The notes below the pieces were generated by a model, which was not told the origin of the DNA, ran no database searches, and saw only the letters and a program-made list of their open reading frames with translations. A stretch of DNA of 64,000 bases, taken from contig CM051456.1 of NCBI GenBank assembly GCA_028274465.1, positions 91,932,753 to 91,996,752 of the forward strand. The letters run 5' to 3'. The DNA comes from Plantago ovata. Lineage: Eukaryota > Streptophyta > Magnoliopsida > Lamiales > Plantaginaceae. Below, in pieces: positions 34,288-46,240 of this stretch (the stretch's first letter is position 1; every line of letters starts with the position of its first letter). The position numbers were made by a program, and so were the translations under genes.

Positions 34288-35608
34288 TGATGAATGTGTA
34301 TTTTACACTTTCATTCGAGTCTTTTTCACCTATTTTAGCTATCCTCTATGTTAATTTAGCTATATTTAGTGCATTTTATTAGAATAGTGTCACGTTTCCC
34401 TTTAGATTTTATTTTACAGGTTTTGGTTGAAATTCGAAGATTTCCGAGCAATTATATTGAAGTTTACAAGGAATTGGTGTTCCAGAAGCCTATTTGGAGT
34501 ATCTGAAGGTTTCCGGATAGGATTTGAAGTCTTGGGGCCGAATCTGGAGGTTAGAAGGCTACTAGAAGTCAGAAACCGAGTCCGAAAAGGGGAAGAAATC
34601 AAAAAACGCGTCGAAAATGCGGAATTCCGCGAGAAAAAGTCTGGGGCGAACCGCCGCATCATGGGGCGAACCGCCCCGTAGTTTTTCGGGGCCTATATAG
34701 TGCTCAGTTTTTCTCCAAAAATCATATATTTCCAGACCTACTTTCTCACCTCTCTCTGTAGTTTTAGGTAGGAACTTCCCGGGGCCTGTCCTGGGAGTTC
34801 TGTAGCTTAGGGGATACTTTTTCATAGCGGATTGGAGCTCGTAGGATCGCAATTCTTCGGAGATTGACAACCTTCGGTAACTTGTATCTTACAGTTTAAT
34901 CTACTTATTTTATATATCTTTCAATATGTTTTCTTCTATGATTTCTGTTGATTGCATGCCTATTATGAGTAGCTAAACTTATCGTTGGTGGTAGTATGTG
35001 AATTCTTAGCGAAGGGAAGATAATCATGCTAATGGCTATATCGCGCATTATACTCCGTGTCATTGCTTTATTTCGTTGATCAGTTGTAATCTAAATTCTC
35101 GTATGTTGTATTAATTATTATGCACAATTGGACACTTGTCGACCATCAGACCAATTATCTTCGTAGTGTTGAGTAATTACGGAACACATTAGGTCAATCA
35201 TCAGACCAATTATCTTCGTAGTGTTGAGTAATTACGAAACACATTAGGACAATAGTGATTGACTTGTCAGACCAATTATCTTCGTAGTGCTTAATATTTG
35301 CAACAGGACACTAGATTGATTCAAAGATCTCTATGCAAGACCGAGGAATTTATGCATGATTATCGACCCGTTATGTTAAGAAGGACCATACTATCACCAA
35401 TCTCCATTATCTGCTAGAAACCCCCTTTTGCTATCTATCTGCTGTTTTATATTCTCTTGTTAAATAGATAAAGCTAGTTATAATCCTGAGAGAACGACAC
35501 TCGAGTCATTCTACTGCTACACTACGGTTTTCGTTGTAGTTGTGGATTGCCTTTGGCTAATTACAAATTTATTTGCTTGAATTCGGAGCACGACATCCGC
35601 GTTCATCA
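34288..35608 (+). repeat. Element B 3' LTR
   Basis: 1321 bp, about 98% like the 5' LTR by eye, with the same TATA, hairpins and tandem array. Confidence 0.92.
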
Positions 35609-35613
35609 CCTCC

Positions 35614-35805
35614 CCATTGCATCAACATCTCACACTTTGCAGTGTCAAGATATGAAGGAGGCATAGGTTTTTCAGAAATGCGTTCGTTTTTCAACACAAC
35701 TTTCGTTGTGTTTGTGGCCGGAGTAGTCACCGGAGCAGTGCGTGTTTCAGCACTGTCAACCTTTGACGACTTTGAGGACTTAGAAGACTGTCTCTTGGGA
35801 GCCAT
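35614..35805 (-). pseudogene. Element A env-like region, start
   Basis: A frame beginning MAPKRQSSKSSKSSK at 35805 that runs into the element B insertion. It is Ser/Lys- then Thr-rich. It belongs with the env-like region at 22339-27214. Confidence 0.6.
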
Positions 35806-36689
35806 TTCTTTTATAGAGCAAGAGAATGTGTACGAAAAGAGATAGTTTGCTTTTTGACCGGAGGTACAGTAGATTCAGACTAAAATTTGCAGAGAAAGGA
35901 AATGTGAGTTAAAGAATTTTGTCATTTCTCTAACTCCTTCTTTATATAGTGTCTCTGGTGTGTGAGAAACTCAATCGATTTGAGCTCCCAGCAAGGGTAA
36001 AACAGAGAAACACTGGAGTTAGTGGAGCCTTTGCATTGAATGCGTAGTGGCCCACTAACTAAAACTGTCAGAGCACTCTCTCTCTTTGTTTTGTTAGCCG
36101 TTAGATAAGTAACTCCTTTTAATCAATGGCCACGATTGAATTTCATGTCATGATTATTGCGAGTTTATCTGTGCCAGTTTAACGTCACAAATTGATTTTA
36201 CCGAGTTTTAAGAGATAGATTGCTTGCTGAAATAGACAAGAATCTTTTCAGCGAGTTTGAATTAACAACCTAGATACTTGCTGAAAGTTCCCCCTTACTT
36301 AGATATCTCATAATTTCTTAAGGTTAAAAGATATTTCTGATTTCCCGTATCAGTAAATTCTTTTGTACTTGAGACATCCTTTGGTAAAATCTGAGAGATG
36401 AGCTTTGCTCTTTTTCTGAGTTCCCGTCTCAGAAAATTTCTTTGATACTTGAATACCTGTTTCAGCATCTTTGATTGTCTGAGTGACTGTCTCAGCAATC
36501 CTTAAGCTTCTTTCACTTACTGAGTGCCTGTCTCAGCAAGTGATTAAGTTTCCTAACAAATACCCGTTTTGAAGGAATTACTTGCTGAAGCCTGTTTCAA
36601 CAAACATGTAGTGACCTATCATTTCTTAGAAGAAATCAGTGACTTTGGCTTGCTGAATACCTGTTTCAGCATTCTGCCAATTGCATCCT
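35806..36689. other. Element A spacer between RNase H and the env-like region
   Basis: Non-coding. It is rich in the CAGCAA/TTGCTG motif, mostly as TTTCAGCA and CTTGCTGA words. A TATAT-like sequence around 35940 could be a promoter for the env-like region on the minus strand, but this is weak. Confidence 0.4.
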
Positions 36690-38122
36690 TTATTGAGGTA
36701 GTTCAATCAATCCAAGGTTATACCTTAGCATTGCGAACCTATTATCTGGTAGGGGCTTGGTAAAGATATCAGCAAGCTGATTATCAGTGCCTACTTTCAC
36801 AACCTCAATATCACCTTTTTCCACATGATCTCTAATGAAATTATGTCTAATATCAATGTGCTTAGTCCTAGAGTGAAACTTAGGATTTTGCGTGATTGCA
36901 ATAGCACTTGTATTATCACAAAAGATGGGTGTTTTCTTTGCGTAAATACCATAATCTCTTAATTGTTGCTGAATCCATAGGATTTGAGCTGTGCAACAAC
37001 CAGCTGCAATGTATTCAGATTCAGTAGATGAATTGGCAACACAGGTTTGCTTCTTGCTGAACCATGATATTAATCTAGTACCCAAAAACTGACAAGTTCC
37101 AGAGGTACTTTTTCTATCAAGAGTTGATCCTCCATGATCAGCATCAGAATAACCAACCAATTCAAGTCCAGAATCTTTAGGATACCATAATCCAACATTG
37201 ACTGTACCTTTAACATATTTCAGTATCTTGATTGCCTTTTTGTAGTGTGATTCTCTTGGATCAGATTGGAATCTGCACACACACAAACAGCATACTGAAT
37301 GTCAGGTCTACTTGCTGTTAGATAAAACAAGGAACCAATGAGCTTCCTATACTTGTGTTCTTCAACACTTTTGTCCTCTTTAGTATAGCCCAATTTGGTA
37401 CCAACACTCATAGGGATCTTTTCAGGTTTCTCATCCTCTTTGATCTTAAACTTTATGAGCATTTCTTTCGCATACTTTGCTTGATTTATGAATATTCCAT
37501 CTTTGAGTTGCTTGACTTGCAATCCTAGGAAGTAATTCAATTTTTCCATCATACTCATTTCAAAATTATTTGTCATGAGTTTGGCAAAATCATCACAAAG
37601 TTGCTTGTCCTTAGATCCAAAAATTATGTCATCCACATAAATTTGAACTAAGAGAATTTTACCATCATGGTTCATGGTAAATAAAGTTTTGTCAACTTCA
37701 CCTTTCTTGAAACCATTTTCCAGCAATAACTTAGCCAAGGTATCATACCATGCTCTTGGTGCTTGCTTTAGACCATATACAGCTTTCTGAAGCTTGTATA
37801 CCATCTTGATTTCCGAGGGAAGTTCAAAGCCAGGGGGTTGTTCTAGGTAGACTTCTTCAGCAAGTTCACCATTCAAAAATGCACTTTTAACATCCATTTG
37901 GTAAACAATGAAGTCATTGTGAGCAGCAAAGGCCAAGAAAAGCCTAATTGCATCCAATCTTGCAACTGGTGCATAAGACTCATCATAGTCCAATCCTTCA
38001 GTCTGACAGTAACCTTGAGCAACTAAGCGTGCTTTATTTCTTGTTACTTCACCAGACTCGCTCAACTTGTTTCTGAACACCCACTTTGTACCAATAGCTT
38101 TCTTGTCTTCAGCAAGTGGCAC
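36690..38122 (-). pseudogene. Element A reverse transcriptase and RNase H (Copia)
   Basis: The reverse transcriptase words are [37 protein letters not shown] and the catalytic YVDDIIFGS, all typical of Ty1/Copia. RNase H words follow: GYSDADHGGSTLDRKSTSG and STESEYIAAGCC. A linker region with Ala-, Glu- and Gln-rich sequence precedes it at 38129-38578. It is part of a broken element. Confidence 0.88.
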
Positions 38123-38756
38123 AAGTTTTCAGACTTTGTTTCTTTCAAATTGATCCAGTTCTTCTTGCATTGCCTTTATCCATTCAGAATGCTTTAAAGC
38201 TTCTTCTATGGTTTTAGGTTCAATTTCTGAAACAAAGCAAGAGAACAATGATTCTACTTCTACGACAGTTGCTTCTTCAGCAAGTCCATGAGTAGCTTTG
38301 GATCTAGTCACTTGGCGTTTATTAATATCGCCAATCATATCCGAAGAGGGATGATCTCTAATCCATTTATTAACAGGTTTTCTGTTTGTTGGATCAGGAT
38401 ATGTTTGCTCATCAGCATGTGACTCTTCAGTATGTACTTGTTCAGTACTACTGGGAATTTGTGTCTCTGCTGAGATTTGTTCATCAGCAACTGCTTGTTC
38501 AGCATTGCTCGATTGAGGTAGTTCATCAGCAGGCACTGGAGATTGCGTAATTTCAGCAACTTCCGGAGTAAGCCTCACTTATTTGCTGTGGTGTTGTATT
38601 CCTTAGTAATCAAACATCTATTCTGAGTATAGCAGGCGGTATTAATCGCTTCAACCCAGTAAGCCTCACTTATTTCAGTGTCAGCAAGCATTGTTCTTGC
38701 GGCTTCTTTCAGGGTACGATTCTTCCGTTCAGCAACACCGTTTTGCTGTGGTGTTC

Positions 38757-40994
38757 TTACTGAGGATAACTCATGCTGGTCAAATCCACTTTCTGATGTG
38801 GTGTCTTGCTCGGTTGACCTTTTTGCTGAACATACTTTTCAGTAAGTTCTTTTCTAGCAAGGTTCCTTCTAGCCCTAGCATTAAGATTCTTTTCAGAATT
38901 CTTAGGCTTGATTTTATTCATCTCTTTGAAGTATCTTTGCTTACTTTGCTTATACTCATGAAAGAGTTGACTTTGCTTGGTTTTGAAACCGAGTCCACTT
39001 TTCGGAGAATGCTGAGCTTTAGCGTCAGCAACCTTACTTGATTTAGGTTTGTCAGCAAAGGAATTCTGATTACTTTTAGTAATCTTGCCTTTAGTCTTAA
39101 CAACTTGCTTTTCAGCAACTTGTTTGGCGGGATGCTTCACAACATCCTTTTTCTTTCCAGTTTGCTTCTCAGCAACCTGTTTTCCTTTTAAAGTCTTGTT
39201 ACTTTGAGTAGCAACAACGGTCTTTATGGTCATAGGTACTTGATTGCATGTTTCAGCAACCTTAGATTGACTAAACTGATAGATTTCTGGTAGACCACTA
39301 TCAGTAGCACGTACAAAGGAGATAGGTGATTTATCTTTACTCAAGATTTCTACGTCATCGCCTTCATACATTGCGCCTAAACCTTCTTTCTGAGATGGAT
39401 CTCTCAAATAAGAGTTTAGTTCAGTCAACGTATTACTTGCGTCCACATAAGATTTGAAATTGATTTTCATCTTTTTCATCTCTTGGATTTCAGCAAGTAA
39501 CTTTAGAATTGAGGACTGATATTCTTCCAATTCTAATGCCATTTGAGAATTCTTCTCTGTAGCTTCAGCAATCAACTTCTTAAGACGCCTTATTTCAGCA
39601 TCCTTTTCTTCTGTTTCTTCTTTCAGCAAGACGTACTTTTCAGTAGTCTGCTTGGTCAGAATTTCAGCAAGTTGTAGTTTCTCTTGCTGTCTGCTCAGAG
39701 TTTTCTCAAATCTTTCGATTTCTCCTTGAATCTTGTCAAGGTCAATCTCGTCTTCACTTTCTGAGTCTGAGTCAGAGGTAGGGTTTTTTACCTGACCGAC
39801 CATGAGGCAGAATTCGTAGTTTGACACATCTGGATAAGCTTCCATAGCTATTCCACAAACTTCTTTGCCAATCTCCACGTCTAGAGTGGCTTCTTCATCG
39901 TCGGTGTCTGAACTTTCATCCTCACTGTCTTCGGAGCTAGTATCAATACACAATGCATCGATTTTTGATTGAAGCTTCTTCTTTTCTTCAGCAATAAAAG
40001 CTCTTTTGAACTTCTTCTTCTTTTCAGCAGATTTGCCTTTCAGCAAAGGGCAATTAGCTTTGAAGTGTCCAGGCTTTTTGCAGTAACAACATAGATCATT
40101 TCCAACTGCTGGTTCTTCTGATGATGTAGCTTGCTGAGCTTGCTTGTTCAGCGAGCTAGTCTCATTCTTGTACTTATGGTAGTTGTTACCATGATGCTTT
40201 TTCAGCTTCTCTTTTGCTTTTCGCCTTTCAAGTTCCTTGCTGATGAATTTCTTCATGTTTTTGACAACCAAAGAGTTTTCATCAGTAGGTTCTTTTTCAT
40301 TTTTCTTTTCAGAAGATGATGGCTTTGCAGCAAGAGCAATGTTTTGCGATTTTTTAGCAAATACATTTTCTCTTTGCTTTGTCTCATAGTTGACAGTAGC
40401 AAGATGAGAGAACAACTCTGTTGGTGTAATGTCTGGCATTCCTTGATTATAATAGAAATTCTGAGTGTGGATCCATTCTTGATTCAAACTTCTGATGATA
40501 GTTTTCACTTTCTCAGAATCTGAGTAAAGGTTTCCAACACTCAAGGCTACCATTTCACTAACAAGAGTTGTGAATCTGAAATCCAAGTCTTCCAGTGACT
40601 CGTTTGTAACTTGTTTAAAGTTTTGAAACTTTAATTTAAGTACTTCAAGTTTGTTTTCCTTGGTTTTGTCAGATCCAACACAAAGATGTTGAACCATTTT
40701 CCAAGCTTCCTTTGCAGTCTTAGCACCCCACAGTTTGCACTGTATGGTATCCGGAGTTGATCGAATGATGATATTTCTTGCTTGGCCATCAAGACGGAAT
40801 CTCTTAGCTTCGTCAGAAGTCCATTCCTCTCTTGGTTTTGGCACAACCGTATCTGATGGTTCGCCTAGGATAGTTTCCTTTCCAGCTTCAGTGGTCTTGT
40901 GAGGGAAACTACTTTCAACCTTAGTGATCTTGATAGGTCCGTCATTAATGACGGTGACCATCTCATCACTAATGGCCTCAAGATGTAGCATCAT
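38757..40994 (-). pseudogene. Element A gag region
   Basis: A long frame starting MMLHLEAISDEMVTVINDGP. It has the Copia gag core (the UBN2-type words TIIRSLNQEW and MPDITPTELFSHLATVNYE), one CCHC zinc knuckle (CCYCKKPGHFKANC), an acidic stretch, a coiled coil (KYVLLKEETEEKDAEIRRLK) and a basic tail. Large Gag proteins with coiled coils are usual in the SIRE/Maximus lineage. Confidence 0.85.
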
Positions 40995-41147
40995 GTTGTT
41001 TCACCATTTCTCGTAATTTTCCAGCTTCAGCAAGGGAGCATCTCCTAAAGACATCCTGTCAGCAAAGCACTACCAAACTGATCAAGTGAGAGTGATTTAC
41101 GGAAAGCACCTAAGGGGATCTAGGTTCCGTGCTGAAGGTTAAAGAAC

Positions 41148-41166
41148 CTCCAGCTCCGATACCACT
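41148..41166 (-). promoter_or_regulatory. Element A primer binding site
   Basis: On the minus strand TGGTATCGGAGC follows the 5' LTR end. It matches the initiator-tRNA-Met primer site (TGGTATCAGAGC) used by plant Copia elements, with one difference. Confidence 0.85.
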
Positions 41167-42860
41167 TGTTGGTTCCTTTAAACAACAAGAAAAGACTAGA
41201 GGGGGGGGGGGTGAATAGTCTTTTCAAACTTTCGTCGTTTAAAACTTTCTCAGCAAGTACTTATTACTTTTCAGTAATGAGTTTGCTGATACTTAACTTT
41301 CTCAGCATGCGTAAGTTACTTTTCAGTAGCTAGGTTTGCTGAAACTTAAAATCAGAGAGCGGAAGTCTTTGATACAATAAGTGCTCTTTTCAGTAAGTAA
41401 AGGTTTCAGCAAGTGATGTGAGTGACTGTGTACAGATAGATATAATTTGCTGAAAACTAAGTACAGTAAGTAAATCACACAAACACTTTTATAGTGGTAT
41501 CTGAGAGTGGCGTAATCTCTCAACTAATCCACTTTGTCCTTTCTAGGACTGAATCCACTAAGATATGATTGAGGTTCCTTACAATCTCCTATCTAGAGCG
41601 ATTCAACAAAGACCAAAGCACACTTGCTTTGTCTCCAACCTAAACAAGAGAACGTAACCTTGTTCTCTACCAAACTTGGTACTTTTAATCAGCAAAACTA
41701 TGCTCGATTAAGTTCCCCCTGAATATCACGCCTGAAAGGGTGTATTTTCAGTTAGAGAGGTTCGGGATGAGATAACTTAGTTATAACTTATTCAGTTACA
41801 ACAAGTAATCTAAGAAACACAACTTTGAATACTTTGCAGTAAACAAGTTTGATTGTTTCTGGTGTCAAGACTTGTTCTTGTTAACACTTAACTAATTTCT
41901 TAGCCGAGTTTGTTCTACTTCTTTACAAGTAGCTTTTTCAAGCTTTAAGTCTTGGAACGGATCAATGGCAGTATAGAGAGTTTGAAGGTATGTGAGTTTA
42001 AGCACAAGTGAGAGTATGATCACGTTGTTGACACACTTCAACTCTTCGCCGGATGACCTCTATTTATAGTGCAAGAAAGGAGCTGTTTGAATTTTAAATT
42101 CCAAGGCTTTTGATCCTTAACATGTCACTATCTTTCTTTTGTACTTTCAGCAGCGTCCTTGTTTGTCTTCTAGTCTTCATGTCCTTCGCGTGTAAGCTTT
42201 GCATTTAATGCATATTTGAATAGAATTCAAACAGTAACATTGGAGCGCAAATTCAAGTACTTTCAGCAAGGGGTCACATATGTTCCATCAGCAAGTGGTT
42301 AGTCTCAGTTTCAGCAAGCACAACCTACTCTGTCTTTCAGATTTTCACTTATGCAATGCTGTTGCTGAAGTTTCCACTTTCTGAGCAACACGTGCCTTTG
42401 TAGATACCAGTCTTTCAGCAATCTTCAAGTCTTCAGATCTTCGAATTCTTCAAGTCTTCAGATCTTCAATAATCTTCAAGATTCTGAGCAGTTTCTAAAT
42501 GCTTCAACATTTTGTTTTGTAAAAACAAAGTACATCGTCAGCAAATGCTTCAATAGGTTATTTTCTTTTCAGAAAATAAGATACATCATAAGCTACAACA
42601 TCAATAAGTTATTTTATTTTCAGAAAATAAAATACATCATACGCTACAACATCAATAAGTTATTTTCTTTTCAGAAAATAAAATACATCATACGCTAAAG
42701 AAATAACTTATCTAGCACCTAATCTAAGTCTTCAGCAAACGTTCCTCTTTTACAATGTCCTTAAAATTCTAAATTCCTATGGACTTTAAGAGTACTAGTT
42801 ACTGGACTTTCCTTAATTTAGCATGGTTAATTGCTCATCAAAATTATAAGTTTCCTATCA
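41167..42860 (-). repeat. Element A 5' LTR
   Basis: 1694 bp. On the plus strand it runs TGTTGGTTCC...TTTCCTATCA, with an 11-base G run, and is bounded on the right by the GAAAC duplication. Confidence 0.9.
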
Positions 42861-43917
42861 GAAACCTTGTTCTCCACCAAACTTGGGACTTATAGTCAGC
42901 AACACTATGCTTGATTAAGTTCCCCCTGAATTTCACGCCTGAAAGGGTGTTATTCAGTTAGAGAGGTTTGGGATGAGATGACTTGATTATAACTTATTCA
43001 GCTACAACAAGTAATCTAAGAAACAAAACTTTGAATACTTTGCAGTAAACAAGTTTGATTGTTTCTGGTGTCAAGACTTGTTCTTGTTCGAAAGAAAGAA
43101 CACTTAACTAATTTCTTAGCCGTGTATGTTCTACTTCTTCACAAGTAGCTTTTTCAAGCTTTAAGTCTTGGAACGGATCAATGGCAGTAAAGAGTATTGA
43201 AGGGTATGTGAGTTTAAGCACAAGTGAGAGTTTGATCACGTTGTTGACACACTTCAACTCTTTGCCGGATGACCTCTATTTATAGTGAATCAAGGGAGCC
43301 GTTTGAATTTCGAATTATAAGGCTTTGTTCCTTAAGATGTCACTATCTTGCTTTTGTACTTTCAGCAGCGTCCTTTATTTGTCTTCTAGTCTTCATGTTC
43401 TTCGCGTGCTTACTTTGCATTAATGTTCATTTGAATGAAATTCAAATATGAACGTTGGAGCACAAATGCAAGTACTTTCAGCAAGAAGGTCACATATGTA
43501 TTTCAGCAAGTGGTCAGTCTCAGTTTCAACAAGCACAACCTACTCTGTCATATAGATTTTCACTTATGCAAGCTGTTGCTAAAGTTTCCACTTTCTGAGC
43601 AACATGTGCCTTTGTAGATACCATCTTCAGAAATCTTCTTTAGTCTTCAGTCTTCGAATTCTTCAAGTTATTGAACGGTTCTAATGCTTCAATAGTTTGT
43701 TTGTGTAAACAAAGTACAACATCAGCAAATGCTTCAATAGGTTGTTTTTCTTTTCAGAAAACAAGATACATCATAAGCGAATAAAACACCTATCTAGCAC
43801 CTACACTAAGTCTTTTGCAAACGTTCCTCTTTTACAATGGACCTTAAGAGTACTAGTTACTGGACTTTCCTTAATTTAGCATGGTTATTGCTCATCAAAA
43901 TTACAAGTTTCCTAACA
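42861..43917 (-). repeat. Element F 3' LTR, inner piece
   Basis: Starts with the second GAAAC and continues the LTR interrupted at 21829, ending TTTCCTAACA. The polypurine tract of F follows immediately. Confidence 0.85.
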
Positions 43918-46240
43918 AATTTCCCCCTTTTTGATGTTAGAAATCCATGGCTAAATTAATTGTTACCCTTTTAGAGGTTTCTGATGTTGAATAAATCAGT
44001 TGATTAATGCAAGCATACTTGAATAATAAAACAGTAAGCATAAGTAGATTGCATAATCAAAAACCAATAAGAGTCAAAAGCTTTATTCCTGATAGTTATC
44101 TTTCAGTAAGTTTACAAGAAAGTTCAGAGATAACTACACAAATCAGCAAACAAAACAAACAGAACTTTTACAAGGGACTTACGCTATTCCAGCAGAAGAT
44201 TTCCTCAGAATCTCCCTTACACTTTTCTCAGCAAGCGCAGAAAATTCAACACAGTCCTTTTCGTAATCTTCAAGTAGCTTACGGACTTCAAGCTGAATGA
44301 TCCTTGCATTCTTGCAGGCGGTATAATGATGGTTTTCACCATTCATTTCTTTGTAGTGCAACACCCACAAGTGCATGCCCCAATTGCTGGCATGGAGAAG
44401 TTGTGTATCTGAAATTCCCTTGTTAGCATGAATCTTTCTTAACCAGAGAAAATCTTCTTCTTGATCCTTAGCAGTGAGATAAAAATACTCATAAGGAATC
44501 AAGCCATATTTCTTCTTTGACTTCTTGGTTAAAGGGTCAGAGTAGTAAGAAACATCAATTGGTTTGATTAAATCAGGCTCTTGCTTCATTTGCTTGCCAA
44601 TAGATGTTCTTCTTACTAAGACTTCCAGATTCAGCCATCTTGCAGCAATGTTTCTTGGGTAGGGAGGAGGATCCCTTTCTTTTCTTTTCACCTTTAATTC
44701 AATCCAAGTGTACATTTGATTCAGTACAGCAGTTGGAAAGAAATAATTTACCAACACATCTTCCAGCTTTAAGATCCAGCAACCATGAACATTTCTGATC
44801 ACATTTTGAGTTGTTTCCTCATTGCTGGTCTTTGTGTAATCAATGCCGGAGCCAATGGCAATGCTGGCGAGCCTCTTTTCTTCCTGTCTTTGCCTTCTTC
44901 TTCTTGATTTGCATTTTCTTGATCTCTTGCTGAAGATCTTGAGTCAGAAGAGAAATGTTTTGAATGGCCAGAAGGAGTTAGGGCTGTGATTGGTCTAGCT
45001 CTTATTGCTTGAGCTATTGTTTGATTGTCATCATCATCATCATCATCATCATCTTCATTCAGATCTTGATGACTCTCAGTATGACAGTATTCATGAGTTT
45101 CAGCAGATGTTCTTCTCCTTTTCGGATTTGCTGAATTTAACTCAGAATCTGTTTCAGCTCGTCTCTTAGAACTTTGATCTCTTTCAACAAGAGGTTCTAT
45201 TGTCAATGGCGCTTCAGCAGGGGTTTTCTTTCTTGAAGATTTTCTTTGTTTATCTTCCCCCTTAGACATGGATTGCATCATTGGTTGAATGTGCAGAGAG
45301 AAAAACTCATTGCAATTTTCAGCAAGAGTACTTAGGCTATTGTACTTAAGAATAATTACTTGCTGATCAGCGGTCAGCTTGGACAATTCTTGTTTTATAC
45401 TCACCAAGTTCTCCTCATGTCTGCGCTCATTGTCGACTTTTTCTTCAATGAAAGTCTGAGCCTTTTTAAATGCAATCTTTTCCAGTTTGAGTGCTTGACT
45501 GACATCTTCTTCATAGCTTTTATGATCTAGACTTATGTCTTTTTGAGCTATGGTAAGAGAAGTAGTGCGTTTCAGCACAGTAGCCAGTATTTTTCCTATG
45601 TCAAGCGGACTCTCAGCAAGCAGTGCATCGTCCCCTTCTTTGCAAGCTTTGTGTACTTCCATTAGTGCCTTAATTCTTGGAGTAAAATACTCCACACTAG
45701 GAAACGACACTAAAGAAGGAGTTACAGAATGAACTTTGAGCTCAGTAGCGAATTGATCATCATTGGTCAGCAAACGACATCTTATATCATCTCCTACATC
45801 ATGTTCATCATCAAGAGGAGGAATTGTAACCACTGCGGGTTCAGCTTTCTTTGTTAGATCTTCTTCGTTTGCTGAGAGATCTTCTTCGTCATCAGATTCA
45901 TCAAGGCCAACAACGTTGGTTCCTAAATCTGTAGCTTCATTCACTTTAGGTTGAGTGGTTGATGAGGGCAACTCTTGAGACTCAACAACTGGAGTTTCAC
46001 TAGTAGTAAGTGGAAGGGAGGGGACTTCCGTGTGCTTCACTCCTGAAGATTGAGCAATGTCTAGATTCTGCGTATGCCTTGCATGAATCTGTAGACTGTT
46101 TTGAAGTGCTCTTTGATAATCTTCATCCATTTCTTCATCATCAAGGTTTGGCTCAGTGACCTTGGCATCGAGTGAATTTAACTCGGCATCAGAAAGCTTA
46201 CTTTTGCCTAATTTCATTTCAGCACGCTTTCTGGCGTACT
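43918..46240 (-). pseudogene. Element F env-like region
   Basis: Closely related to the env-like region of element A. Shared words include HGCWILKLED, SNWGMHLWV and YQRALQNSL, and there is the same acidic GAT/GAA run. It continues at 47924-48352 beyond the solo LTR. It is broken. Confidence 0.7.

Larger units (their letters stand above)
27220..35608 (+). mobile_element. Element B: non-autonomous Athila-like Gypsy fossil (gag-protease only)
   Basis: Target duplication CCTCC at 27215-27219 and 35609-35613, inside element A. LTRs are 27220-28539 and 34288-35608 (TGATGAAT...GTTCATCA). The primer binding site is at 28543-28560 and a polypurine tract at 34275-34287. One long ORF encodes gag and an aspartic protease (28703-30868). 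Between 30,869 and 34,274 I see no reverse transcriptase, RNase H or integrase. The LTRs differ at about 20-25 sites by eye (1.5-2%), so it is young. It looks structurally whole for a gag-protease-only element. The Athila-like placement rests on the primer site and gag style. Confidence 0.9.
21830..42860 (-). mobile_element. Element A: SIRE/Maximus-type Copia fossil with env-like region
   Basis: Target duplication GAAAC at 21825-21829 and 42861-42865, inside the LTR of element F. Order on the minus strand: 5' LTR (41167-42860), primer binding site, gag (38757-40994), reverse transcriptase and RNase H (36690-38122), env-like region (35614-35805 and 22339-27214), and a partial 3' LTR (21830-22338). 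I see no clear protease or integrase. Element B interrupts the env-like region. It is broken in several places. The two LTRs differ at roughly 8 sites in the ~505 bp they share, about 1.6%, which suggests an insertion of the order of a million years or less. Confidence 0.88.

Noticed and set aside
41148-41166. tRNA-Met fragment
   Set aside because: It is only the primer binding site complementary to the tRNA 3' end; no tRNA cloverleaf is present.
21330-43917. One large SIRE element with tandem LTRs at both ends
   Set aside because: The GAAAC duplication, and the continuity of the outer LTR pieces, show an element inserted into another element's LTR.
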